Source: a virus. From it: a stretch of 45,017 bases of DNA. The stretch covers positions 1-45,017 of the IMG/VR virus record IMGVR_UViG_3300021180_000020; one strand, written 5' to 3'. Under the pieces are notes generated by a model. That model ran no database searches. It had not been told where the DNA came from and saw nothing but the letters and a program-made list of their open reading frames with translations. Positions 17,549 through 25,392 of the stretch are shown one piece after another; position 1 is the first letter of the stretch, and each line of letters opens with the position of its first letter. The position numbers and the translations under genes are program-made.

Positions 17549-19348
17549 TCAGTTGTGGTTTCTGATGCCAGCTAACCTCCGCTTCGGAGAAGAGAATTGA
17601 CTCATCCAAGCAGAGGGTTTACCAACAAACTCCTTGATCTTGCGACCAGTAGCATCCTCACGTACGATCTCGCGAAGGAAATCGTCGCCAATAATTTCTG
17701 GATGCAACCCAGCTTGCTCAGCATCAGCATAAATCGTATTTTCGATATTGCCAAATGCTGTATCGTCTGAGATAACCTTCAGATCGATGGTTTTCCAAGC
17801 TAGAGAATGTTTCTTCAGATCGTTAGCCATACGGCGACGATAGCCCATAAGCGTCTCTCCATCTAGAGGACGAGGCGCACGCTCACCATGCATGGCATAA
17901 ATGCGATCTGCTCTGACTTGCGAATCAGCCATCGCAGCATAATCTGCGTCTGTCATCTGACGCGGAAGTTTAGCTGCAACATCAGCAACGCTTTTGCGAA
18001 CTTCCTCCAAAGCATCAGCTCGCTTCTTCTCTGCTTCCTCAGCATCAGCTTTAGCCTTGGCTTCTGCATCAGCCTTTGCTTTGGCTTCTGCATCGGCCTT
18101 TGCTTTCTCATCAGCCTTTGCTTTTTCTTCATCACTCATAGCTTGGCGAGCCTTATCAGCATCAGCCTTAGCCTTTGCTGCATCTTCTTTGGCTTTTTCC
18201 TTTTCATCCCAAGCATCGCTTACAGTCTGCTTGACTGAATCTTTAACGGAAGCCATCAATGAATCCTTAAACGATGAGAAATAAGAATCCATCTTGGCCT
18301 TATCAGCCTTTTCCTTTTCCTCAGCATCGGCCTTTGCCTTTGCTTCATCAGCCTTACGAGCGGCTTCAAGAGCCGCAGCTTTATCATCATCTGCCATAAC
18401 CAAATCTCCTGCGGTCACTGTTGAAACGCCACTCGGCGGTCTACCTTTGTCCCAAACTCCTTGGAAACAGATTGCTATATGGTCTAGTAATTTTGGTTCA
18501 CCTTCAATTAATAATTTACTACCACCTTTAAGCCTTATTTTTTGATCATCGCCAGTTAAAACTACACAAGGCGAAGTGGATAATTGATTTTTCTCCATTA
18601 ATTCTGCGGCATGTTCATCCCATACTTTGACGATTGCCCAAATTTCATCACCTTTAATATAAGGAATAAATACTGAACCGACATTTCTATCAACATATTC
18701 TTTAGTATTTAATGTTGATGTACCAGGATGTTCAAATATTACAGGGAGCCCATTGCATCTCTGTAAAAATTCATCATTTAAATAAATACCTTTGTCGCGC
18801 CACACATGTTCTTTGATACCACTTCGATACGATAATCCAGTACCAGTTATTCTTATATCAAATAGAGTAATATTAGCATAATGTTGTGGTGAGGTTAACT
18901 CACCTGCCTGCATTAATTTAGCGATACCTAATTCATTAGCAAAATATTTCTGAATCGTTATTGCCACACCAGGATGTAATGGTTCTGGTGGAGCATTTAG
19001 TGGTGCCCAAACATAAGATAAGTGCTCTTTGTCTAGTTTTGGAGGATTAAATTTCTTATCTATTTCTTGAATAAATGTCGTATAGTCTACAACTCTAGTT
19101 GGATTATCACTATCTCCTTCTATTGTGGTTTTTCTACGGGAGAGTTCAAATAATTCTCCAGAAGGGTGAAATCCAATCTCTTCTGAACACTCTCTAATAG
19201 CTGTTTCGACGGAGCTTTCTCCTGATTCTCGTTTACCACCAGGTAAGTCGTAATGTCCAGCATAATCTCCGTATTCTGAACGTTCAAGAAATAATGCCCT
19301 CTTGTCAGAGGTGACAAACATGATCCCGGATGCATAAATAGTCTCCAT
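17549..19348 (-). CDS. Nudix hydrolase - prohead protease - scaffold fusion
   Basis: A 599-residue, three-part protein. Residues 1-140 are a Nudix domain with a complete Nudix box at 38-60 (GKRESGE ... REC-S-EEIGF, matching GX5EX7REUXEEXGU). Residues about 155-310 fit the DUF2213 prohead protease, with His207 (FEHPG) and Ser257/259 (LSTSP) as likely catalytic residues. Residues about 320-460 are an Ala/Lys/Glu coiled coil with an eight-residue repeat (KAKADAEA), typical of scaffolds; a folded C-terminal region follows. The protease would process the scaffold and capsid during head maturation. The role of the Nudix domain is unknown: nucleotide clean-up, NAD or cap-like substrates are possibilities. 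ATG overlaps the previous stop (TAATG). Confidence 0.82.
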   Translation of the reverse strand: METIYASGIMFVTSDKRALFLERSEYGDYAGHYDLPGGKRESGESSVETAIRECSEEIGFHPSGELFELSRRKTTIEGDSDNPTRVVDYTTFIQEIDKKFNPPKLDKEHLSYVWAPLNAPPEPLHPGVAITIQKYFANELGIAKLMQAGELTSPQHYANITLFDIRITGTGLSYRSGIKEHVWRDKGIYLNDEFLQRCNGLPVIFEHPGTSTLNTKEYVDRNVGSVFIPYIKGDEIWAIVKVWDEHAAELMEKNQLSTSPCVVLTGDDQKIRLKGGSKLLIEGEPKLLDHIAICFQGVWDKGRPPSGVSTVTAGDLVMADDDKAAALEAARKADEAKAKADAEEKEKADKAKMDSYFSSFKDSLMASVKDSVKQTVSDAWDEKEKAKEDAAKAKADADKARQAMSDEEKAKADEKAKADAEAKAKADAEAKAKADAEEAEKKRADALEEVRKSVADVAAKLPRQMTDADYAAMADSQVRADRIYAMHGERAPRPLDGETLMGYRRRMANDLKKHSLAWKTIDLKVISDDTAFGNIENTIYADAEQAGLHPEIIGDDFLREIVREDATGRKIKEFVGKPSAWMSQFSSPKRRLAGIRNHN

Positions 19349-19512
19349 TAGGATGGATTCTTTTTACTCAATGCTCCGGTTCGCAATTCGTCTCTATCTT
19401 CATTATCTTTCTTATCGTCTTTGGGCTCTTCAAGTTCATCTTTTTTAGATGACTTAAATGCTGAATCCAACATCGCATCTAGTTTTTCAAGATGTTTGTC
19501 TGGACAAGGCAT
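19348..19512 (-). CDS. Small charged protein, 54 aa
   Basis: A 54-residue gene filling the gap between the portal and the protease/scaffold fusion. It starts at ATG 19512-19510, overlapping the portal stop TAA at 19514-19512, and stops with TAA at 19350-19348, overlapping the next ATG. Both junctions are TAATG, which strongly supports it as a real gene. It begins MPCPDKHLEK and is Lys/Asp/Glu-rich and mostly helical. The function is unknown; a head assembly role fits its place. Confidence 0.75.
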   Translation of the reverse strand: MPCPDKHLEKLDAMLDSAFKSSKKDELEEPKDDKKDNEDRDELRTGALSKKNPS

Positions 19513-21104
19513 TATTGAGCCTCCGTTGTTTGCTGTGTTGACAATCGTTTTGCATTATTTTTTCGATTTTCAACTTCTTGAAGATAATCAATAACAGCAT
19601 CTTCTAAAGAATCAACTCTTGTAGAGCCACTTCTACTCAATTCACCCAACTTATAATGCGGTTTACCAGGTTGCCCTGGAGCGCCACCGGCTCCTGCCTC
19701 CACAGGAGGCTTAAATTTCGCCATTTTCTTGTAATCTAATACCAAAGGAGATGGGAACATTGCTTTCAAATCGTTAAAATTATCGGCTGCCCACTCATAA
19801 ATAGTCTCTTTATTATCATCATCAGCTAATGGAAGCAACAATTCTAGCATAGAAATCACAGATCGTAGCTTGACATTCGCTACTTTTATCTTTTCAGAGT
19901 CAGGTTCAGTCAACAAAGATGGCCAAATCGCAATGAAGTGATTTGACCATTCTATAAATGCTTGATTGTAGCTCTTTTTTCCGTACTCATCCTTGAAATC
20001 GTTCTGAACTGTCTCATAAAATTCTAAATTCCATGCTCTATGTTGTACTATTCTGGTAAAAAATGTGTATAAAGGCTGCATTGATTCACGTAATTTGTCT
20101 ATGTAGCGCGCAATTGCTTTGGCATCTTCCTCACCTTCAGCAAAGGCAACTGCTAATGTCTCACTATTCACAAGTTTTGCTGGCATTCCAGCTGCTGCTG
20201 CTATGTTTTCAAGTATATTTTTCCTGGCAGTCTTGGAAGAATTATCGATATTCTGAAGATTTAATGATTCAATTGACTCATCTATTGAAATGTTCATTAC
20301 AGAACCAGTCATCGCCTCCTTAAGCATACCGCGCTTAATGCCAGCAATCTGTTGCATCACATTATTTATGATGCTACCTGGTGCTTTTAGCTTTGCGACA
20401 ACAACTCCAGCTTTTTTAGTCACTAAATCGTCTGTAATCATCGACTGTAAGAATGATTTAAGTGGATAAAGCGCGCGCTGATAAACAGAACGGCCAACAT
20501 AACCCCAAGCTGAAGTAGTATAATCAAGATAAATTGGATCTTCATTTTGATAAATGCAAGTTCGCGTGAAATGATAGGCTTGTCCTTGAACAGAAATAGT
20601 AATTGGCTTCAAAAATGTCGGAGAATTTGGATTTTGATTTAAAACTAAGCTTCCAGCTGTATTTAGTGGATCAAAAACGTTAAAAGTCATAGGTTTTTGA
20701 GCTAAACTAGCATAATCCAGCGGTTTTGAAGGATCTTCGTTAGGAATCATACACGCTACAGATGAAATTCCATAAATTCTTGCTAATCTTACCACATTTG
20801 CAATAATTCTATCTGCATCTATTCGTTGCCATTCATCTGTAAACGCTTTTCTTACGCGATCTTCGGGTGATCCTGGGATATTTATGTTGCGCCCCTGAGA
20901 TTGTGCCAATTGAACCGGCACATCAACAAGTTTTGCGCCATAAGGATGATAAGAATAGATAAGTTTGCAGAGTTCGTATGATGCACTAGACCCTAATTCA
21001 ATATTATCAGCCATCAAAATCTTCATTAATGGCGTCCCTATAGGGGAGCCACCAAATAATCCACCACCTTGGCCTTCTATTTGAGCTTCGGCCATTACAT
21101 TCAC
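19512..21104 (-). CDS. Portal protein (DUF1073 type)
   Basis: A 530-residue portal protein resembling the DUF1073 (anti-CBASS Acb1-unrelated) portal family: N-terminal region with LCKLIYSYHPYGAKLVDVPVQ, a central VARIYGISSVACMI segment, and the region around ENIAAAAGMPAKLV followed by EGEEDAKAIARYIDKLRE, which makes the stem and wing. The portal is the dodecameric gateway at one capsid vertex through which DNA is packed. It starts at GTG 21104 or, less likely, ATG 21095; the GTG overlaps the TGA of the small gene before. Confidence 0.87.
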   Translation of the reverse strand: MNVMAEAQIEGQGGGLFGGSPIGTPLMKILMADNIELGSSASYELCKLIYSYHPYGAKLVDVPVQLAQSQGRNINIPGSPEDRVRKAFTDEWQRIDADRIIANVVRLARIYGISSVACMIPNEDPSKPLDYASLAQKPMTFNVFDPLNTAGSLVLNQNPNSPTFLKPITISVQGQAYHFTRTCIYQNEDPIYLDYTTSAWGYVGRSVYQRALYPLKSFLQSMITDDLVTKKAGVVVAKLKAPGSIINNVMQQIAGIKRGMLKEAMTGSVMNISIDESIESLNLQNIDNSSKTARKNILENIAAAAGMPAKLVNSETLAVAFAEGEEDAKAIARYIDKLRESMQPLYTFFTRIVQHRAWNLEFYETVQNDFKDEYGKKSYNQAFIEWSNHFIAIWPSLLTEPDSEKIKVANVKLRSVISMLELLLPLADDDNKETIYEWAADNFNDLKAMFPSPLVLDYKKMAKFKPPVEAGAGGAPGQPGKPHYKLGELSRSGSTRVDSLEDAVIDYLQEVENRKNNAKRLSTQQTTEAQ

Positions 21105-21271
21105 ATTGGAAATTGTGTATCACATAAAATTTGAATGCATTCAGCTAACTCAGAAATAACTTCTTTTTTATCATTAATTGAACACATAGTATTTTCTTCA
21201 TCAGGATTACGTTCTGGTGAAGCATAAGAAAATACTATATCGTTTTTTTCATCAGTTACTATGACACGCAT
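21101..21271 (-). CDS. Small protein, 56 aa
   Basis: A 56-residue gene beginning MRVIVTDEKN, from ATG 21271 to TGA 21103-21101. The stop overlaps the portal's GTG start. It is acidic and rich in Cys near the C-terminus (AECIQILCDTQ). It follows the terminator at 21281-21314 by ten bases, so it is probably the first gene of the portal-capsid transcript or is read from a promoter not obvious by eye. Function unknown. Confidence 0.6.
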   Translation of the reverse strand: MRVIVTDEKNDIVFSYASPERNPDEENTMCSINDKKEVISELAECIQILCDTQFPM

Positions 21272-21280
21272 CTTAATATT

Positions 21281-21314
21281 CCAAATAAAAGGCGCGCCAC
21301 CGAAGCAGCGCGCC
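21281..21314 (-). terminator. Intrinsic terminator
   Basis: On the minus strand: stem GGCGCGC / GCGCGCC (arms at 21308-21314 and 21291-21297) closed by a UUCG tetraloop with two wobble pairs and a C-G pair, followed by TTTTATTT. Located 11 bases past the Pro/Gly-rich protein gene, it would end that transcript and separate it from the portal operon. Confidence 0.85.
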
Positions 21315-21324
21315 CAATTTTATT

Positions 21325-22008
21325 TTACGTTTTCGGTTGAGGAACTGGCGGGCGTTGTCCACCAGCAGGCAAGCCCTGCCCAGGTTTCGGCGGCGGCACC
21401 GTCAAAACCGCATAACGATATCCAACGCCTGAAATCGCCACAAGCGCAATCACCTTCCCAGGAGGAATAGTGGGAGGCAACGGCGGCCAAATGGTTCCAG
21501 GAGGCGGATCAACCGGCGGTGGCTCTTCTCCATCAACAGGCGGCAAGCTATTGTCTGGCTTGCCAGGAATTGATGGAAAGATCGGCAGACCATGATCAGG
21601 ACGCTCTGGGCGCCCTCCCGTGCCCCAACCCGGATCAACCGGAAGACCACCTCCACCTGGAGGCCGTGGCCAAACATGCGGAGGCCGTGGAGGACGCGGA
21701 AGTCCTTGATCTGGGCGCCCCCAGAAATGTCCACCACCAGGAAGTCCTTGATCAGGGTGCTCTTCACTAATACCCCAGTCCGGATCAGTTGGGCGAGGCG
21801 GACGCGGCAATCCTTGACCAGGACGACCCGGCCAGCTAGGGCGTTCACCACCCCAGAAACCAGGAGGCCGACCAGGAAGACCCTGATCCGGATATTCCTC
21901 ACCACCACCTTCTCCAATATCTCCCTCATCTACACCATAACCAGGGTCTACAGGGCGACCAAAACGATCGCGAGTGTGAACTCTCAGCCAACCAGAAACT
22001 CTAGGCAT
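21325..22008 (-). CDS. Pro/Gly-rich repeat protein with PDQGLP motifs
   Basis: A low-complexity protein of 227 residues, read from the ATG at 22008, which has AAGGAG at correct spacing. It carries at least seven related units of the type PDQGLP (YPDQGLPGR, RPGQGLPRP, HPDQGLPGG, RPDQGLPRP, RPDHGLPIF, KPDNSLPPV, KPGQGLPAG). A more ordinary hydrophobic C-terminal part (VIALVAISGVGYRYAVLTV) could anchor it in the virion. The gene is much richer in GC than its neighbours. A head or tail fibre/decoration role is likely by analogy with Pro/Gly-repeat phage proteins; the function is not known. Confidence 0.6.
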   Translation of the reverse strand: MPRVSGWLRVHTRDRFGRPVDPGYGVDEGDIGEGGGEEYPDQGLPGRPPGFWGGERPSWPGRPGQGLPRPPRPTDPDWGISEEHPDQGLPGGGHFWGRPDQGLPRPPRPPHVWPRPPGGGGLPVDPGWGTGGRPERPDHGLPIFPSIPGKPDNSLPPVDGEEPPPVDPPPGTIWPPLPPTIPPGKVIALVAISGVGYRYAVLTVPPPKPGQGLPAGGQRPPVPQPKT

Positions 22009-22183
22009 TATCATCTCCTTGGTTTCGCCCTATTGGGCTGTGAACTTGGGTTCTTTAAACGTTATACGTCCCCAAGAGAAATGCAGGGTGGATCAAATCG
22101 GATAGATGAGGAGGTCACCGAGACACACTTGATTATCGCGAAGTTGGGAGGTGCAATGCGACAATCTCAACCCTGCTGAAGCT

Positions 22184-22417
22184 TTAAAATTTCGGAGCAG
22201 GACTGAAAGAACCACCTCCGGTTTTTTCAACTTTCACAGAAGTTTCGGCAGCTTTCGCAGCTTGAAGCTGTTGTTTAGCTACCAATTTAGCTTTACTCAG
22301 AGCCGCTGCTCTGAGTCTCATATCTTGAGAAAATTTCTGCTTTTGCATAGGGGTCATTAGTTTTGCTCCTAGTGATTTAAGATATTGCCTTCGTTTGGCA
22401 CAACCAGAACAGGGCAT
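22184..22417 (-). CDS. Small basic protein, unknown
   Basis: A 77-residue protein directly after the terminase. It begins MPCSGCAKR, with a Cys-X-X-Cys pair, followed by a Lys/Ala-rich helical middle and a Ser/Gly-rich end. The start is four bases after the terminase stop. A small hairpin region without a clear gene (22018-22183) separates it from the Pro/Gly-rich gene. Function not recognised; the high charge is compatible with DNA or head binding. Confidence 0.5.
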   Translation of the reverse strand: MPCSGCAKRRQYLKSLGAKLMTPMQKQKFSQDMRLRAAALSKAKLVAKQQLQAAKAAETSVKVEKTGGGSFSPAPKF

Positions 22418-22420
22418 TTG

Positions 22421-23926
22421 TTACCACAGATCAGGATCGCCTAGAGCACTGGCAATACCATATGTAAAACAATCTACTAAATCATCTTCTTGGTCTGGAA
22501 CGCCTACATTAAATGTATGAACTTGCTTAATTAAATGATTAGCATGTCTCTGTTTAAAATCAATTGTTTTTCTATATGCTAACTCTGTGTATTTGACTTT
22601 ACCCACAGATACATATCCAGAAGCATTCAAAGCGCGCGGCTGTTTTCCTAATTGAACCAACTTAGCATCTATTCCAGTTGCCAACTTATTTTGCCGATTC
22701 AATTGCTGCAACAGAACAATACCAGAACCTTTTTCTTCAATAAAAGGTCCAATCGAGCCTCGACGCGCGCCACATTGTCTAGAATATTCTTCAAGCTTGC
22801 TATAGACAACATCCATCCAATTAACTAATAAATCTGCTGGCGTTTGTACAAGATCATAATCTAAAATCTGTAGTGGCGCCTCAGGTTTATATTGATTAAT
22901 CGCCCAAAATATAACACCTGTTGCGTCATGTTTTGCATCTGCTTTAATACCAGTATCTATGGTAGCAAAGACGCAATCACACCAAGTAAATGAATCTACA
23001 GGATGCCCATCTACTAACAAATCTTTCTCAAGGAAGAATGTACCACCAGGAGGTTGTGGATTCTGTTGATACAAGGATTCAAAATCCCTTAGACCCAAAA
23101 TTGTGCGCTTTCGTTCAATTGCAGCAAGATCTTCCCATTGCGGCCAAAGAACTTCTCCAACTTTTCGCTTAAGAGGATCATCGGCAACTGCAATGGCAGG
23201 AAGATTGATAATATGCCATTGATCTCCACCCTTATCCATCTCATGCAATAGCATACCACCTAAATCTTCTAAATGCCATCGCGTTTGAATGAGAATGATT
23301 CTCGCGTCTGGTTTTAATCTGGTGACCAAGTCACTTTTATACCATTCGAAAGTTTTTGTACGTACAGTTTCTGATTCAGCATCTTCGCGCGATTTAACTG
23401 GGTCATCAATAATTGCAAGATCAGCTCTACGTCCGGTGATTGCTCCTCCAACACCGGCCGCGAAGTATTCACCTCCGTTGGTAGTTTCCCAGCGAGAAGC
23501 GGCTCTGTTCGATTCATCAAGAGAGTATCCTAAAATGGGAGCTTTCAATAATATCTTGTTGCGCACCCTACGGCCAAAGCGTTCAGCTAACTCGCCAGTA
23601 TGTGAACAACCAATTATAGAACTACGTGGAAATATTTTAAACCAATATGGAGGAAGTAGTTCGCTGGTGTAAGTAGACTTGGCACTTCCTGGTGGGGCAA
23701 AAATCATCAACCGATCTATTTCACCAGTAATAACTTTCTGCAACGCTTTGATAATATGTCTATGATGATTTGCAGGTTCGAAACCGAAATCGTGAACACA
23801 TTCTTCGCACCAAGCCAAAAGATTAGATTGACAAGAGCGGCGCCACGCCTCAGATTTATATTTCAAAATTTGAGTTTTTCTAATTCTCTCAAATGGTGAT
23901 TCTGGAGGTTCAAAACCCATACTCAT
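22421..23926 (-). CDS. Terminase large subunit
   Basis: A 501-residue packaging motor. The N-terminal ATPase has Walker A APPGSAKST (residues 77-85) and Walker B LAIIDDP (about 170-176). Its C-terminal nuclease (RNase H fold) has an acidic residue at D324 (ATIDTGIKAD) and further acidic residues near the C-terminus (DQEDDLVDCF). It cuts and translocates DNA into the prohead through the portal. The ATG overlaps the TGA of the small HTH gene (ATGA). The small subunit appears to be separately encoded near 33 kb; see that entry. Confidence 0.93.
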   Translation of the reverse strand: MSMGFEPPESPFERIRKTQILKYKSEAWRRSCQSNLLAWCEECVHDFGFEPANHHRHIIKALQKVITGEIDRLMIFAPPGSAKSTYTSELLPPYWFKIFPRSSIIGCSHTGELAERFGRRVRNKILLKAPILGYSLDESNRAASRWETTNGGEYFAAGVGGAITGRRADLAIIDDPVKSREDAESETVRTKTFEWYKSDLVTRLKPDARIILIQTRWHLEDLGGMLLHEMDKGGDQWHIINLPAIAVADDPLKRKVGEVLWPQWEDLAAIERKRTILGLRDFESLYQQNPQPPGGTFFLEKDLLVDGHPVDSFTWCDCVFATIDTGIKADAKHDATGVIFWAINQYKPEAPLQILDYDLVQTPADLLVNWMDVVYSKLEEYSRQCGARRGSIGPFIEEKGSGIVLLQQLNRQNKLATGIDAKLVQLGKQPRALNASGYVSVGKVKYTELAYRKTIDFKQRHANHLIKQVHTFNVGVPDQEDDLVDCFTYGIASALGDPDLW

Positions 23927-24099
23927 AATCTAAGTTTTCCACCTAAACCTTGAGATCGCAGTATAACGCTAACGGTGCCTTGGGAAACACCAATCTCAAC
24001 TGCAATTTCTTCCTGCGTCTTATTTTGAGTACGTAATTCTTTAATTTTATAAATCATTCGTTGATCAACTCTTGATGGAGCACCTATTTTTGTTTTCAT
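23923..24099 (-). CDS. Small helix-turn-helix protein, 58 aa
   Basis: A 58-residue gene beginning MKTKIGAPSR, ATG 24099 to TGA 23925-23923, overlapping both neighbours by four bases (ATGA). A helix-turn-helix is clear: KTQEEIAVEIGVSQGTVSVI, of the sigma-70 region 4 or Trp-repressor-like type. It lies just before the large terminase and just after the HNH gene. Possible roles are DNA recognition for packaging or transcription control of this operon. Confidence 0.7.
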   Translation of the reverse strand: MKTKIGAPSRVDQRMIYKIKELRTQNKTQEEIAVEIGVSQGTVSVILRSQGLGGKLRL

Positions 24100-24344
24100 G
24101 CGAATAAATCAACTTTTGGTTTCTCAAGTGCTAAGAATAATTCCCAGCTTTTAGTATGTTTGCGTCGATTACAAGGCCAACAAAGAATATGAAGATTGTT
24201 CCTATTTTCACTACCATTTTTAATTTTAGGAACAATATGATCAACAGTTGGTTGGACCATATCCAAATTTGATTTACAATACGGATTAGCGCATTTCCAT
24301 TTTCCTCTAATATTTCGAGGCGGAGGCTTATTGAGTCCATACAA
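24096..24344 (-). CDS. HNH endonuclease
   Basis: An 82-residue HNH nuclease with C-X4-C (KWKCANPYCKS), the DHIVPKIKNG core and LHILCWPCNRRKH. HNH proteins next to the terminase are common in phages and help it cut DNA for packaging in the cos group (HK97 gp74 is the studied example). The start is a TTG at 24344 with GGGGAG at nine bases; an ATG in another frame nearby is not used. It is the first gene of the packaging operon, next to the divergent control region. Confidence 0.85.
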   Translation of the reverse strand: MYGLNKPPPRNIRGKWKCANPYCKSNLDMVQPTVDHIVPKIKNGSENRNNLHILCWPCNRRKHTKSWELFLALEKPKVDLFA

Positions 24345-24360
24345 GAGATGATTCTCCCCA

Positions 24361-24600
24361 TGCGATGATTATCGCATTATGGGCCTTTATTTGGCCTCTT
24401 TCCCTACTTAGTAGGGGCTGACTTAACTGGCGCAGCGGGCCTGGTAGATGGGCCCTGGGTCCTCAGGTGCGGGAGAGGACCCAGGAATTATTAACCTCCA
24501 ACGGGGGTGAATGGAGGCGAATTACTCACCAGCTCGGAGTGAGGAAAATCACACTGGCGAGCCTTTGAGTATGGGATGTGATTATGTCTTTTGTATGTCT
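24361..24600. other. Hairpin-rich divergent intergenic region
   Basis: The stretch between the packaging operon (minus) and the early operon (plus) has no supportable gene. It contains inverted repeats: GCGAT/ATCGC (24362-24375), CCCTAC/GTAGGG (24402-24416), and a strong 10-base pair CCTGGGTCCT / AGGACCCAGG (24454-24463 / 24476-24485). CCTCCA/TGGAGG lies near 24496-24518. None is followed by a convincing U tract. Candidates are a cos/pac packaging site, protein-binding sites, or RNA structures at the start of the packaging transcript. Confidence 0.5.
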
Positions 24601-24649
24601 GTTTACGCCTGTAAACAAGTAAACTTTTATTACACATCAATGAGATGTA

Positions 24650-24678
24650 TTTACAAATCACCTTTCTTGTGCTATACT
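24650..24678 (+). promoter_or_regulatory. Sigma70-type promoter for the early operon
   Basis: TTTACA (24650-24655), a 17-base spacer and TATACT (24673-24678) give a close match to the sigma70 consensus, about 30 bases upstream of the NusG-like gene. Overlapping or adjacent are inverted repeats GTTTAC/GTAAAC (24601-24606/24611-24616) and ACATC/GATGT (24634-24638/24644-24648), which could be operators. Transcript start would be near 24685. Confidence 0.8.
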
Positions 24679-24709
24679 GTAAGAAAGAAAACACAAGGGA
24701 TGGAGTCCC

Positions 24710-25237
24710 ATGCAAGATCTTTTCACTCAATCCCATGATTATGACTTCAGTTGGGTAGTAGCAGTTTTTGCAAATACTGGCGCAGTAGAAGCCATACGAA
24801 AAGCTAATGAAGTACCTCTCAAAACTTTCTATCCTGTCAGATTCAACGGACGTGGAGAACCACAACCCTTGTGGCGCAACTACTTATTCATTGAACACCG
24901 CGAAATATTAACTTCACAAATATGTCGTAGTGTAAATAAATTCATTAGAGTATTGACAATGCGCGATAATGAAGGAATAGAATATCCAGTAATGGTACGC
25001 AAAAATGCTATTGATGAGCATCTAAAATTATTGTTAAGTGGCAAGTTCAATAATAAAACATACATGCGGCGCCACTATGGAAGAGGATCAATAGTTAGAG
25101 TAGTTGATGGTAATTTTATTGATAAGAAAGTACGATTAGAAATGGATATACCATCAGATTGGCCAGGAAATAGAAAGGTACTTATTGACATTAATGGTTG
25201 GAAGGGGCAAATTGAATTGTGGAAGTTGGCGCTCTAA
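24710..25237 (+). CDS. NusG/RfaH-like transcription elongation factor
   Basis: A 175-residue protein with a NusG-type layout. The N-terminal NGN-like domain (about 13-110) has the conserved WVVAVFANTGAVEAI start and PLWRNYLFIEH (53-63), equivalent to PLFPGYxF in NusG. The C-terminal KOW domain (about 120-175) has GRGSIVRVVDGNFIDK and NGWKGQIELW. Bacterial relatives bind RNA polymerase at the clamp and reduce pausing or termination. As the first gene of the early operon, directly after a strong promoter, it probably makes RNA polymerase ignore terminators inside phage operons. Overlaps the next start (TAATG). Confidence 0.78.
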   Translation: MQDLFTQSHDYDFSWVVAVFANTGAVEAIRKANEVPLKTFYPVRFNGRGEPQPLWRNYLFIEHREILTSQICRSVNKFIRVLTMRDNEGIEYPVMVRKNAIDEHLKLLLSGKFNNKTYMRRHYGRGSIVRVVDGNFIDKKVRLEMDIPSDWPGNRKVLIDINGWKGQIELWKLAL

Positions 25238-25392
25238 TGAGCAATGACGACGAAGAAAGTGAATATGATTTTCCTCCTACCAAGCATTCATGGAGAGAAT
25301 TCATTACAATGACATTAGTTGGTGTCATTATTCTTGGTTTTTTAATTTGGGAATTATGGGAGATAATTCGATGGCTGATACGAGCACTATAA
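25237..25392 (+). CDS. Small membrane protein, 51 aa
   Basis: A 51-residue gene beginning MSNDDEESEY, from ATG 25237 overlapping the previous stop (TAATG) to TAA 25392. An acidic N-terminus is followed by a single hydrophobic segment (MTLVGVIILGFLIWELW) and a short basic end (RWLIRAL). This predicts a one-pass membrane protein with the N-terminus outside the lipid. The function is unknown; small early membrane proteins in phages often act in superinfection exclusion. Confidence 0.65.
   Translation: MSNDDEESEYDFPPTKHSWREFITMTLVGVIILGFLIWELWEIIRWLIRAL

Noticed and set aside
21592-22179. 195-codon open frame opposite the Pro/Gly-rich gene
   Set aside because: High GC and repeat structure of the real gene make long shadow frames; Arg/Thr-rich with no start signal.
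23770-23790. tRNA T-loop-like sequence GGTTCGAAACC
   Set aside because: Lies inside the large terminase gene and the rest of a tRNA cannot be folded around it.
24454-24485. Intrinsic terminator at the 10-base inverted repeat
   Set aside because: No U tract on either strand follows the stem.
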